Below are positions 38,935-47,426 of a stretch of DNA of 54,032 nucleotides, in pieces. Position 1 is the stretch's first letter. Each line of letters starts with the position of its first letter. The stretch comes from Methylobacterium sp. E-065 (GTDB taxonomy: Bacteria; Pseudomonadota; Alphaproteobacteria; Rhizobiales; Beijerinckiaceae). The stretch covers positions 1 to 54,032 of the forward strand of contig NZ_JAKSYD010000020.1 of NCBI RefSeq assembly GCF_022829605.1. The letters run 5' to 3'. The position numbers were made by a program, and so were the translations under genes. The notes beneath the pieces were generated by a model. That model was not told where the DNA came from. It worked only from the letters and a program-made list of their open reading frames with translations, and ran no database searches.

Positions 38935-39954
38935 TCACTCCGAAAAGCCTTCGAGCACGATCTTGCCCTTGGCGCGCCCGCTCTCGATCAGCGCGTGGGC
39001 GCGCTTCAGGTTCGCAGCGTCGATCCGTCCGTAATGCTCCCCCAGGGTGGTGCGCAGGCGCCCGGAATCAACGAGGCGAGACACCTCGTCGAGGAGCGCG
39101 CCCTGGGCGGCGATGTCGGCGGTGGCGAACATCGACCGGGTGAACATGAACTCCCAGTGCAGCGACAGGCTCTTGCGCTTGAGGAGCCCGACATCGAGCT
39201 GCTCCGGATCGTCGATCAGGGCGAGGCGGCCCTGCGGGGCGATCAGCTCCACGATCTCGGCGAGATGGGCGTCGGTGTTGGTGGTGGAGAAGACGAGGCC
39301 CGGGGCGCCGAGGCCGAGGGAAGCCACCTCGGCGGCGAGCGGCTTGGCATGGTCGACCACGTGGTGGGCGCCGAGGTCCCGGCACCATTGCGCGGTCTCG
39401 GGCCGCGACGCGGTGGCGATCACGGTGAGGTCGGTGAGCGCCCGGGCGAGCTGGATCGCCACGGAGCCGACGCCGCCCGCGCCGCCGACGATCAGGATCG
39501 CCCGGGCCGCGCCCGGCACCGGCTTGCCCGCGTCGAGCCGGTCGAACAGGGTTTCCCAGGCGGTGATCGCGGTGAGCGGCAGGGCGGCGGCCTGCGCCCA
39601 GTCGAGGCTCTGGGGCTTGTGCCCGACGATGCGGGCATCGACGCAATGGTATTCCGCGTTCGTGCCCGGCCGGGTGAGGTCGCCGGCGTAGAACACCGCG
39701 TCGCCCACCGCGAAGTTTTGGACCTCCGCGCCCGCGGCAACGACGGTCCCGGCCGCGTCCCAGCCGAGCACCTTGACGCCGCCGGCCTCCGGCTCGGCCC
39801 GGCGCCGGACCTTGGTGTCGACCGGGTTCACCGAGACCGCCTCGACCTTCACCAGCAGGTCGCGGGGGCCGGGCTCCGGTTGCGGCAGGTCAAGGGCGAC
39901 CAGGGCTTCGGGATCGGTGATCGGCAGGGACTTGCGGTATCCGACGGCACGCAT
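38935..39954 (-). CDS. Zinc-type alcohol dehydrogenase-like / quinone oxidoreductase (MDR)
   Basis: A 339-residue MDR of the ZADH/YhdH-like subgroup. VEAVSVNPVDTKVR, KVLGWDAAGTVVAAG, ILIVGGAGGVGSVAIQLARAL and GAHHVVDH appear in order. GGAGGAG before ATG 39954 is a strong ribosome site. It is divergent from the HxlR regulator gene by 108 bases, the arrangement in which HxlR/QorR proteins control a neighbouring quinone oxidoreductase. An electrophile or quinone response role is inferred. Confidence 0.9.
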   Translation of the reverse strand: MRAVGYRKSLPITDPEALVALDLPQPEPGPRDLLVKVEAVSVNPVDTKVRRRAEPEAGGVKVLGWDAAGTVVAAGAEVQNFAVGDAVFYAGDLTRPGTNAEYHCVDARIVGHKPQSLDWAQAAALPLTAITAWETLFDRLDAGKPVPGAARAILIVGGAGGVGSVAIQLARALTDLTVIATASRPETAQWCRDLGAHHVVDHAKPLAAEVASLGLGAPGLVFSTTNTDAHLAEIVELIAPQGRLALIDDPEQLDVGLLKRKSLSLHWEFMFTRSMFATADIAAQGALLDEVSRLVDSGRLRTTLGEHYGRIDAANLKRAHALIESGRAKGKIVLEGFSE

Positions 39955-40062
39955 CGTGATCTCCTCCGGCTTGTCAGGCAGGAGATGCCGCGGCCCTTCG
40001 CGCGCCGCAAGTACGCACATAAAAGGCCGATAGTGCCGAAAACGATACCATGGGAGACCGCG
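39955..40062. promoter_or_regulatory. Shared divergent promoter region with candidate HxlR site
   Basis: The interval contains GCAC (40015-40018) and GTGC (40033-40036), with partly matching flanks and an AT-rich centre (ATAAAAGG) between the two genes. It is a plausible but weak operator for the HxlR protein. Confidence 0.35.
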
Positions 40063-40422
40063 ATGGCCCGCACCCGTCACCATACCGGCGCCTGCAGCCC
40101 GGGCTGCGCCGTCGAGGCGACCCTCCGGTTCATCGACGGCAAGTGGAAGGGTGTGATCCTCTACCACCTGCTGGAGGGGACCCTGCGGTTCAGCGAGATC
40201 CGGCGGCGGCTGGCCAGCGTGACCCAGCGCATGCTCACGAATCAGTTGCGCGAGATGGAGGCGGACGGCCTGATCACGCGAACAATCTATGCTCAGGTGC
40301 CCCCGAAGGTGGAATACAGCTTGACCGAGCGCGGTCGCTCCCTGGAACCTGTCATCCGCGCCCTGAAGACCTGGGGCGATCTGCATGCCGGACAGGCAGA
40401 TCCCGCCCAGAACGCCGCGTGA
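40063..40422 (+). CDS. HxlR family transcriptional regulator
   Basis: A 119-residue winged-helix regulator. The conserved Cys is in TGACSPGCAVEATLRFIDGKWK (quoted in part), followed by LRFSEIRRRLASVTQRMLTNQLREMEADGLI, in part, and YSLTERGRSLEPVI. A Cys in this position is the redox/aldehyde sensor in HypR/QorR types. GGAG six bases upstream supports ATG 40063. It likely controls the divergent MDR-cupin operon. Confidence 0.92.
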   Translation: MARTRHHTGACSPGCAVEATLRFIDGKWKGVILYHLLEGTLRFSEIRRRLASVTQRMLTNQLREMEADGLITRTIYAQVPPKVEYSLTERGRSLEPVIRALKTWGDLHAGQADPAQNAA

Positions 40423-40523
40423 TCGAGCAGATCCGATCGAATCGCAGCGGGGATCTATAACCGGATGTTCAACACTTGGCGGGATGGTGAACCGTCACTT
40501 TCCGAACAGTACCAGATCGTCCC

Positions 40524-42581
40524 ATGCTGCTCCTGTCCTCGCTCCGCGCCCGCATCCTGGCGGTGGCGCTCGCCCCCTGCCTCGCCTTCGCGGGGGCGGC
40601 GGGTCTGGCCGTCTCCGACCAATGGGCGCGCCGCGCCGAGATGGACCGGGTGGAGAGCCTCGTCGGCCTCGCCTCGCGGATCAGCGCCTTCGTGCACGAG
40701 GGCCAGCGGGAGCGCGGCGCCTCCAGCCTGTTCCTGGCTGCGAAGGGCGCGCAGTTCGGGCCGGAGCTCGCGGCCCAGCGCCAGCGCACCGATGCGGCGC
40801 TGGCGGGGCTGCCGGAGGCCATGGTGGCCGCCACGGGCTTTGGCCCAGCCTTCGCGGCACGCGGGGCAGGGTTCGCTCGGGCGCTGACTGAGCTCGCGGC
40901 ACAGCGCCGGGCCGTGGACGCCCTGACACCCAGCCCCCCCGAGGCGGCGCGCTTCTACACCGGCCTGATCGGCGAGGGGCTCGGCCTCGTGCGGGCGATG
41001 GGCGGGGTGATCGACGAGGCCGGTCTCGCCGCCCGGGCCAACGCCTACGCGGCCTTCCTGGCGCTCAAGGAGGCCGCCGGCCAGGAGCGGGCCGCCGCCT
41101 CGGCCGCCTTCGCGTCGGGCAGCCTGGATCTGGCGGCGGCGCGCCGCCTCGCGACCCTTTCGGCCGAGCAGGCGACCTATGCGGGCCTGTTCCGGGCCGG
41201 GGCCGAGGGCCCCCAGGCGGCGCTGCTCGACGCCGCGGAGGCGACCGAGCCGGCCCGGGAGGTGGCGCGCCTGCGCCAGGCCGCCCAGGAGACGATGCCG
41301 GGCGCCCCTCTGGCGTTCCGCGACGCGCCGGCCTGGTTCCGCCTCGCCACGCAGCGGATCGACGCCCTGAAGGGCGTGGAGGACCGGCTGACCGGCGACC
41401 TCGTCGCCGCCGCCGGTACCGTGCGCGCCCGGGCCGACCGGATGCTGACCCTGTGGAGCGTCGGGGGACTGGCCCTGTTCGCCCTCGCGGCGGGTCTGGC
41501 GGTTTGGCTCGGCACGGCCATCGCCCGGCCCCTCGCCCGGATGGCCCGGGTTCTGGCGGCGATCGGCCGGGACGAGGCCACGGACGACGCGGCCGAGCTG
41601 GCGATCCCGTCGGGCGGCCCGCGCGAGGTCCGGGCGATCGCTGCGGCGGCCCTGGCGTTCCGCGACAGCGTCGCCGAGCGCCGCGCCGCCCGGGCCGCGC
41701 AGGAGCGGCTCACCGCCGAGACCGCCGAGGCCCAACGCGCGGTCGCCCTCGGCCTCGCCGACAGCTTCGAGCGCCAGGTCGGCGGCATCGTCGGGGCGGT
41801 CTCGGCAGCCGCGGCCCAGCTGGAAGCCTCGGCCCGCGGCATGGCCCGGGCCGCCCAGGACACCACCGACCTCGGCCGGGCGGTGGCCGTATCCGCCGAT
41901 TCGGCCGCGCGCTCGGCCGATACGGTGGCGGCGGCGACGGAAGAACTCACCGCCTCGGTGCAGGAGATCGGCGTGCAGGTCGGGTCCTCGGCCGACCTCG
42001 CGGCCGCCGCGACCCGGGACGCGGACGGCATGGCCGGGGAGATCCGGCGCCTCGCGCAGGCCGCCGGCAGCATCGGCGAGATCGTCGCGATGATCTCGCA
42101 GATCGCCGGCCAGACCAACCTGCTGGCGCTGAATGCCACGATCGAGGCGGCCCGCGCCGGCGAGGCGGGCCGGGGGTTCGCCGTGGTGGCGGCCGAGGTC
42201 AAGGACCTCGCCACCCAGACCGCCCGGGCCACCGAGGAGATCGGCGCCAAGGTCGCGGAGATCACCGGCTCCACGGAGGCTTCGGTCCGGTCGATCGGCG
42301 GCATCACCGCGGTGATCCGCAACCTCGCCCAGATCGGCGCCGAGATCGCCGCCATGGTCGAGGAGCAGGGTGCGGCCACCGCCGAGATCGCCCGGACCAC
42401 CGCGCAGACCGCGCAGGACACCCGCGGAGTCTCCGGGCACATGACGGGCGTAGGCGAGGCGGCGGACACCGCGAGCCAGGGCTCGGCCCAGGTGCTGCAG
42501 GCGGCGGGCAACCTCTCCCGGCAGGCGGGTGCCCTGCGCGAGGCCGTGACGGGGTTTCTGGAGCAGGTGCGGGCGGCCTGA
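40524..42581 (+). CDS. Methyl-accepting chemotaxis protein with NIT sensor domain
   Basis: A 685-residue chemoreceptor. A first membrane helix (about residues 8-30) leads to a large helical periplasmic domain with [20 protein letters not shown], in part, and [28 protein letters not shown]. These are the hallmarks of the NIT nitrate/nitrite-sensing domain (paired four-helix bundles, conserved Arg in QRERG). A second membrane helix near 310-330, a HAMP region and the signalling domain with [20 protein letters not shown] follow. It is full length. It sits 100 bases after hxlR and before doxX, but no chemotaxis or nitrate genes are near. Confidence 0.93.
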   Translation: MLLLSSLRARILAVALAPCLAFAGAAGLAVSDQWARRAEMDRVESLVGLASRISAFVHEGQRERGASSLFLAAKGAQFGPELAAQRQRTDAALAGLPEAMVAATGFGPAFAARGAGFARALTELAAQRRAVDALTPSPPEAARFYTGLIGEGLGLVRAMGGVIDEAGLAARANAYAAFLALKEAAGQERAAASAAFASGSLDLAAARRLATLSAEQATYAGLFRAGAEGPQAALLDAAEATEPAREVARLRQAAQETMPGAPLAFRDAPAWFRLATQRIDALKGVEDRLTGDLVAAAGTVRARADRMLTLWSVGGLALFALAAGLAVWLGTAIARPLARMARVLAAIGRDEATDDAAELAIPSGGPREVRAIAAAALAFRDSVAERRAARAAQERLTAETAEAQRAVALGLADSFERQVGGIVGAVSAAAAQLEASARGMARAAQDTTDLGRAVAVSADSAARSADTVAAATEELTASVQEIGVQVGSSADLAAAATRDADGMAGEIRRLAQAAGSIGEIVAMISQIAGQTNLLALNATIEAARAGEAGRGFAVVAAEVKDLATQTARATEEIGAKVAEITGSTEASVRSIGGITAVIRNLAQIGAEIAAMVEEQGAATAEIARTTAQTAQDTRGVSGHMTGVGEAADTASQGSAQVLQAAGNLSRQAGALREAVTGFLEQVRAA

Positions 42582-42712
42582 GGGGAGGGGGCTCGGCCCC
42601 GGAGCCGTGCCCGGTCGCGTTCAGCCTCGACGAACCGAATTCCCCTTCCCCGATCACGCCCTATTTGATCACGCGAGGGCCCCGGGGCCGGATCGGAACG
42701 CATCTCACGCCC

Positions 42713-43180
42713 ATGGCCAGTCTCAGCGTCGCGATCGCGTTCGGCATCCGGTTGCTCCTCGTGCTGCTGTTCCTGCCGTTCAGCGCCCTCGACAAGATCC
42801 TGAACTTCAAGGGCGCGGTCGGGCAGGCGCGCCAGGCCGTGCACGCCACCGCGCCCGCCACGCTGCTGATCCTCGTCGGGCTTACCGTCGAGATCGGGAT
42901 GTCACTGTGCATCCTGACCGGCACCGCCGACCGGGCCGCCGCCTTCGTGCTCGCGGGCTATTGCGGGGTCACGGCGCTGCTGTGGAAGCAGTTCTGGGCA
43001 CCGGGTGATTTCTGGGCCGGCGGCAAGGGCCGCGAACTGTTCTGGGACTTCTTGAAGAACTTCGCGCTCGCGGGCGGCTTCCTGCTCATCACCTTCGGCA
43101 CCGGCGCCGGGACGGTCCAGGATTTCCTCGCCGATCCCCTCGGCTCGACCCATCCCTACGCGGCCCCATCCCGGCCCTAA
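42713..43180 (+). CDS. DoxX-like membrane protein
   Basis: A 155-residue protein with four predicted membrane helices (AIAFGIRLLLVLLFLPFSAL, LLILVGLTVEIGMSLCILTG, AAAFVLAGYCGVTALLWKQF, FALAGGFLLITFGTG). The order and the FWDFLKN loop fit the DoxX/SURF4-like family. Role unknown, possibly quinone or redox related. ATG 42713 is chosen by family length. It converges with the GST gene across repeat A copy 4. Confidence 0.85.
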   Translation: MASLSVAIAFGIRLLLVLLFLPFSALDKILNFKGAVGQARQAVHATAPATLLILVGLTVEIGMSLCILTGTADRAAAFVLAGYCGVTALLWKQFWAPGDFWAGGKGRELFWDFLKNFALAGGFLLITFGTGAGTVQDFLADPLGSTHPYAAPSRP

Positions 43181-43189
43181 CGCGGTCGA

Positions 43190-43350
43190 GTCCGGGTTCC
43201 CAAAGGGCGAGCCCTCTGGTGGGTTGTCAGGGCAAGGCCCTGACGGTCTCGGGCGCAGACCGACACCGGACAACTCCGGCACCAGACGACGTCCGGCACC
43301 AGGCTCTGCCCTGGCCCCGCGAAAGGGCTCGCCGTTTCGAAACCACGACA
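43190..43350 (+). repeat. Family A multi-hairpin repeat, copy 4
   Basis: GGTTCCCAAAGGGCGAGCCC starts it, CAGGGCAAGGCCCTG follows, the middle (43240-43300) carries extra CCGG(C/A)-rich units, then CAGGCTCTGCCCTGG, and GAAAGGGCTCGCCGTTTC with AAACC ends it. It is the longest copy because of the expanded middle. It lies between two convergent gene ends. Confidence 0.75.
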
Positions 43351-43355
43351 GGCCC

Positions 43356-43961
43356 TCAGCCCTTCGGCACGGTGGCGGCCATCGCGGGCTCGCGCTCCAC
43401 CACGGCGAACCACGCCGCCAGGGCGGGCCGGCCGTCCCGCCAGGCGAGATCGGAGAAGCGCAGGTCGAGGTAGCCCAGTGCGCAGCCAAGCGCGACCGTG
43501 CCGATGTCGAGCGCCGGCAGATCGGCCGCCAGGGCCTCGAACCGGTCGAGGGCCGCCGTGATCTTGCCGATCTGGCCCGCGTCCCAGGCGTCCCAGCGCC
43601 GTTCCTCCGGGCGCAGCACGCGCTCGTAGCGGGTGAGCAGCGCCGCATCGAGCAGGCCGTCGGCCAGCGCCTGCCGGGTCAGCGCGTCCCAGCGTGCCGC
43701 GCCTTCGGGGAACAGGTGCGGGCCGTCCGAGAGGCCGTCGAGGTACTCGCAGATCACCCGGCTGTCGTAGAGGGCGGTCCCGTCCTCGAGGATCAGCGCG
43801 GGAATCTTGCCGAGCGGATTGTGGGCGGCGACCTCCGCGGCGGATCCGGTCGGGGAGGCCGTGGCGGCGGTGACGGTGATCCGGTCGATCAGCCCCGTTT
43901 CGTGGGCGAGGACCAGCACCTTGCGGGCATACGGGGAGGCGGGGGAGTAGAGAAGCTTCAT
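43356..43961 (-). CDS. Glutathione S-transferase family protein
   Basis: A 201-residue GST. The N-terminal thioredoxin fold has the catalytic-region Ser in LYSPASPYARKVLVLA, cis-Pro in LGKIPALI and the gamma-glutamyl site DSRVICEYLD. The all-helical C-domain follows (RYERVLRPEERRWDAW, DIGTVALGCALGYLDLRF). It is likely cytosolic, conjugating or reducing an electrophile. ATG 43961 is the first that matches the fold's start; the open frame upstream is spurious. Confidence 0.92.
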   Translation of the reverse strand: MKLLYSPASPYARKVLVLAHETGLIDRITVTAATASPTGSAAEVAAHNPLGKIPALILEDGTALYDSRVICEYLDGLSDGPHLFPEGAARWDALTRQALADGLLDAALLTRYERVLRPEERRWDAWDAGQIGKITAALDRFEALAADLPALDIGTVALGCALGYLDLRFSDLAWRDGRPALAAWFAVVEREPAMAATVPKG

Positions 43962-44047
43962 CGGACCGTCCCGGTTGGTCGTGGCGCCGCGGCGGCGCCG
44001 CCGGACCTTGCACCGATGGGACGGGGAATCCAGTCCCCGGTTCGGCC

Positions 44048-44299
44048 TCAGGCTTTCCGGGTCATCCCGGAGCCGGCATGCACCACCTGGGTCCGGCGTG
44101 ACTGCGTGGGTCGCGTGAGGCGCCGCGCGCGCCACGTGAGGACGGCGGTCGCCACCCGGTCGAGGACGAGCATGAACAGGCTGCCGATGATCGCCAGCAC
44201 GCAGGTGGCGCCGATCAGCACGCCCCAGATCCCGGGGGCCGGGATGATCATCAGGCACAGGAGACCGAACACGGCCGCGCCGGGTATCCACTTCGCCAT
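44048..44299 (-). CDS. Small membrane protein, 83 aa
   Basis: Two hydrophobic segments (AAVFGLLCLMIIPAPGIWGV and CVLAIIGSLFMLVLD) are followed by an Arg-rich cytosolic tail. No family is recognised. An AT-rich stretch (44340-44450) upstream is the likely promoter. It is 86 bases upstream of the GST gene on the same strand. Confidence 0.65.
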   Translation of the reverse strand: MAKWIPGAAVFGLLCLMIIPAPGIWGVLIGATCVLAIIGSLFMLVLDRVATAVLTWRARRLTRPTQSRRTQVVHAGSGMTRKA

Positions 44300-44547
44300 C
44301 GCGCTGCCTGCCTGTACTCGACCTACATCCGGCCGGCTGGAGCCACACCGATAGCCTCAATACTGATAGCTCAACTCAAATATCATCACAGCGATTTGTA
44401 TAAAATTCAATGTATCCCATACGTATTGGTTTACGACAGATAAATCCCCTTGGTGGGCAGCAATCCGCGATCAAGGTGCAGGCCAGGGCGGCCATCCGCG
44501 ATGCGCAGCGCTCGCCCCTGTTCCGATGTGTCCTTCGCAGACGCGCC

Positions 44548-45084
44548 CTACGGTCGGACCGGGACGCGATCCTGGCCGCGTCGCTGCGGATCATCGATGG
44601 CGCCGGGATCCTGATTGATGCCGTGCGCCAGATCCGGGATATCCAGCAACTCGCTGTGAATCTGCCGGCGGATGATCCGCCCCTCCAGGGCCACGATGAC
44701 CGCGCCGGCGATGACGAGCAGCAGGCCCAGCAGGGCGGTGCCCATGCTCGCCAGCTTGAGCAGCCCGATGTCCTGGAAGACGATCGACAGGCCGCCGAAG
44801 ATCATCGTCGAGATCAGCAGCATCGCGGAGACGAGGCCGCATCCGGTGGCGCGGTTCATCAGCTCGCAGCGGCGCTTGTAGTTGAGGATCTCGTCCCGCA
44901 TGTTGGCCTTCCGGCTTCCGGACAGGTCCGACGTCCTGAACTTCTCGATCAGGTCGCGGTAGCGCTCCACCGCGGCGTCGTAGCGGGTCTGCAGGAAGGC
45001 CACGAAGATCCACGCGGCGAAAATGATCGAGGCCGCCGGCCCGACCGTCGTGAGCACCTTCGCGAGGTCGAGATTCATCGGCAT
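44548..45084 (-). CDS. DUF2721 membrane protein
   Basis: A 178-residue protein with three membrane helices (TVGPAASIIFAAWIFVAFL, SAMLLISTMIFGGLSIVF, GTALLGLLLVIAGAVIVAL). Between the first two lies the conserved RYDAAVERYRDLIEKFR, and YKRRCELMNRAT follows, which defines DUF2721. Function unknown. The start is either of two nearby ATGs at 45084 and 45078. Confidence 0.85.
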   Translation of the reverse strand: MPMNLDLAKVLTTVGPAASIIFAAWIFVAFLQTRYDAAVERYRDLIEKFRTSDLSGSRKANMRDEILNYKRRCELMNRATGCGLVSAMLLISTMIFGGLSIVFQDIGLLKLASMGTALLGLLLVIAGAVIVALEGRIIRRQIHSELLDIPDLAHGINQDPGAIDDPQRRGQDRVPVRP

Positions 45085-45206
45085 TCGGGGCTTTCGGCAT
45101 GGGGTGATCGACTGGTCGACCCTCCGGCAAACCGGCACCTGCGCGGGCTGTTCCCGGCCCGGACCCGCGGCGGGCAGGCGCGTCGGAGTGCTCGGCCCGG
45201 AGCGCC

Positions 45207-45563
45207 CTAGGCCCCCTGAACCGAGCCGGATTCGCTCAGCGGCAGGGTCCGGCCCTCGCTGACGAGATGGTAGAAGCGCCCTTCGAACATCTGCATCACC
45301 GCCTCGGTGGCGGCATGCGATTCCGGGCGGATCGGGGAGGCGAGGCAGGCGTCGAGCGCCGCCTGATCGGGAAAATCCATCTCCAGGATCATGGCGATCG
45401 GCCGGGCATCGGCATCCTTGGAGACGAGGCGCTGGACCCGCACCGCGGTGACGCCCGGGAAGCGCCGCCAGAACGGCTCCAGCTCATCCCGCACCCGGCG
45501 GAAGAAGTCCTCCTCCCGGCCCTCGCGCACCGTGCCCTCGTAGATCGCGGTCCTGGTCAGCAT
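45207..45563 (-). CDS. Dimeric alpha/beta-barrel (ABM/EthD-like) protein
   Basis: A 118-residue ferredoxin-like fold: strand MLTRTAIYEGTV, helix DFFRRVRDELEPFWRRF, strand AVRVQRLVS, AMILEMDF, helix QAALDACLASPIR and the C-terminal FEGRFYHLVSEG. This matches the stress-response/ABM/EthD superfamily. Such proteins can be monooxygenases or heme-binding. It is divergent from the riboswitch-controlled gene, so the 440 bases between them hold two promoters. Confidence 0.78.
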   Translation of the reverse strand: MLTRTAIYEGTVREGREEDFFRRVRDELEPFWRRFPGVTAVRVQRLVSKDADARPIAMILEMDFPDQAALDACLASPIRPESHAATEAVMQMFEGRFYHLVSEGRTLPLSESGSVQGA

Positions 45564-45724
45564 CGGGGCGTCTCCGCCTTCGGATCCCCTTTCAACCGCC
45601 GGCGGCCGGGATCGCTCCCGACCGGTGACAGCCGGCACGCGCTGTCTGCGGAACCGGCAGGGTGCCGGGGATCCGGGCTTCTCCGGGGCCGCCGAATCGG
45701 CGTATCGAGAGGTCAGCCCATCGC

Positions 45725-45945
45725 GACGATGCGGGAGAGACCGGGATCCACCCAGAGAGGGGGACCCGGCGCCGACGGAGCAACCGCCCCGGAAACTCTC
45801 AGGCACCGGAACCGTGTCGTCAGGGCAATCTGGAGAGTGGTGCAGCGGGGAAGCCCGTGGGCACCCGCCGAAGGGGACGTTCGCGACAAGGCCTCGCCAG
45901 GGCCGGACGCGGATCAAGCTCTCAGGCACCGGGACAGATGGGGCG
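45725..45945 (+). ncRNA. Tandem glycine riboswitch
   Basis: Aptamer 1 (about 45727-45812) carries GCGGGAGAGACC, CGCCGACGGAGCAA, then CCCGGAAACTCTCAGGCA. Aptamer 2 (about 45825-45942) carries TCTGGAGAGTGG, CACCCGCCGAAGGGG and AAGCTCTCAGGCACCGGGAC. These are the invariant blocks of the two-aptamer glycine riboswitch, joined by a short linker. It precedes the DadA-like gene by about 60 bases. In most bacteria glycine binding turns such switches on; the expression platform is not resolved here. Confidence 0.93.
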
Positions 45946-46004
45946 CGCAACCGGCCGACCGCTCGAAGGCGGCCTCCACGCGTCCTCGTTCCGGAGTTCC
46001 ACCC

Positions 46005-47267
46005 ATGACCCACATCGCCGTAATCGGCGCCGGCATCACCGGCGTGACGACCGCCTATGCGCTCGCCCAGCGCGGCTACCGCGTCACCGTCCTCGACCGG
46101 CAGCGCTACGCCGCCATGGAGACCTCCTTCGCCAATGGCGGCCAGCTCTCGGCCTGCAACACCGAGGTCTGGAACAAGCTCTCGACGGTGCTCCACGGCG
46201 TGCAGTGGATGATGCGTCGCGACGCGCCGCTGCTGATGAACCCCACCCCCTCCTGGCACAAGCTGTCGTGGATGGCAGAGTTCATGCGCGAGATCGCCCA
46301 TTACCGGCAGAACACCGTGGCGACCGTGCGGCTGGCGCTCAAGGCGCGCACCGCGCTGTTCGCCATGGCGGAGGCCGAGGGGATCGACTTCGACCTGAAG
46401 ACCCGCGGCATCCTGCACTTCTACCGGGACCGGGCGAGCTTCGAGAAGGCCACGGACGTCAACGCCCTGCTGCGGGAGGGCGGCCTGGAGCGCTACGCCG
46501 TGACCCCGGAGGAGATCCGCGCGATCGAGCCGACGCTCGCCGGCCGCTATCACGGCGGCTTCTTCACACCGTCGGACGCCACCGGCGACATCCACAAGTT
46601 CACCCGGGGCCTGGCCGCCGCCTGCGCGCGCAAGGGCGTCCGCTTCGTCCAGGACGCCGACGTCGCGACGATCGCGCCGGGGGAGGGGGGCTACGCCGTC
46701 GGCTGGCGTCAGACCGGGCATGCGACGGATGCGCCGCAGGTCCTGCAGGCCGACGCGGTGGTGATCTGCGCGGGCTGCGCCAGCCGGCACTTCGCGGCAC
46801 TGCTCGGGGACCGGGTCAACGTCTACCCGGTGAAGGGCTACTCGATCACCGTGAACCTGCTGACGCCGGAGGCGCAGAGGGCTGCGCCCGAGGTGAGCAT
46901 TCTCGACGAGGCGGCCAAGATCGTCACTAGCCGCCTCGGCGACGAGCGACTGCGGGTCGCCGGCACGGCCGAGTTCAACGGGTTCAACCGCGACATCCGC
47001 CACGACCGGATCCAGCCGCTGGTCGACTGGACCCGGGAGCAGTTCCCGTCGGTCGACACCGACCGGGTGGTGGCCTGGAGCGGCCTGCGCCCGATGCTGC
47101 CGAACATGCTGCCCAAGGTCGGCCGGGGTCGCCGGCCGGGGGTGTTCTACAACACCGGCCACGGCCATCTCGGCTGGACCCTCTCGGGGGCCACCGCCGA
47201 ACTTGTCGCCGAGGCGATCGCGGCCGAGCACGCGCCGGAGCGGACGACCCTGCCGCTCGCGGCGTGA
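46005..47267 (+). CDS. D-amino-acid dehydrogenase (DadA)-like flavoenzyme
   Basis: A 420-residue FAD-dependent oxidoreductase of the DAO/DadA superfamily. HIAVIGAGITGVTTAYALAQ, in part, binds the FAD dinucleotide. METSFANGGQLSACNTEVWN is the DadA hallmark, and YPVKGYSITV and the C-terminal GRRPGVFYNTGHGHLGWTLS complete the FAD site. It should oxidise a D-amino acid, or glycine or sarcosine, to the keto acid and ammonia. The upstream glycine riboswitch makes glycine or a related D-amino acid the best guess. ATG 46005 fits family length. Repeat A copy 5 follows the stop directly. Confidence 0.9.
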   Translation: MTHIAVIGAGITGVTTAYALAQRGYRVTVLDRQRYAAMETSFANGGQLSACNTEVWNKLSTVLHGVQWMMRRDAPLLMNPTPSWHKLSWMAEFMREIAHYRQNTVATVRLALKARTALFAMAEAEGIDFDLKTRGILHFYRDRASFEKATDVNALLREGGLERYAVTPEEIRAIEPTLAGRYHGGFFTPSDATGDIHKFTRGLAAACARKGVRFVQDADVATIAPGEGGYAVGWRQTGHATDAPQVLQADAVVICAGCASRHFAALLGDRVNVYPVKGYSITVNLLTPEAQRAAPEVSILDEAAKIVTSRLGDERLRVAGTAEFNGFNRDIRHDRIQPLVDWTREQFPSVDTDRVVAWSGLRPMLPNMLPKVGRGRRPGVFYNTGHGHLGWTLSGATAELVAEAIAAEHAPERTTLPLAA

Positions 47268-47330
47268 GAATCCCGGGATTCCAAAGGGCATGAGGCCCTT
47301 TGGCGGGTTGTCAGGGCAGAGCCCTGACGA
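47268..47330 (+). repeat. Family A repeat, copy 5 (left half only)
   Basis: GGGATTCCAAAGGGCATGAG with CCCTTTGGCGGG, then TCAGGGCAGAGCCCTGA. The right half is missing. It starts at the base after the stop of the DadA-like gene, like a terminator. Confidence 0.75.
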
Positions 47331-47426
47331 ACATCGCGGCGCGCCGTCATGTCCCCGATAGGGGGCGCGCCGCCCAACATTATTTTGTATTCTCTTTTCG
47401 AACAGCCCCCCGGAAGCCGAGCCGCG

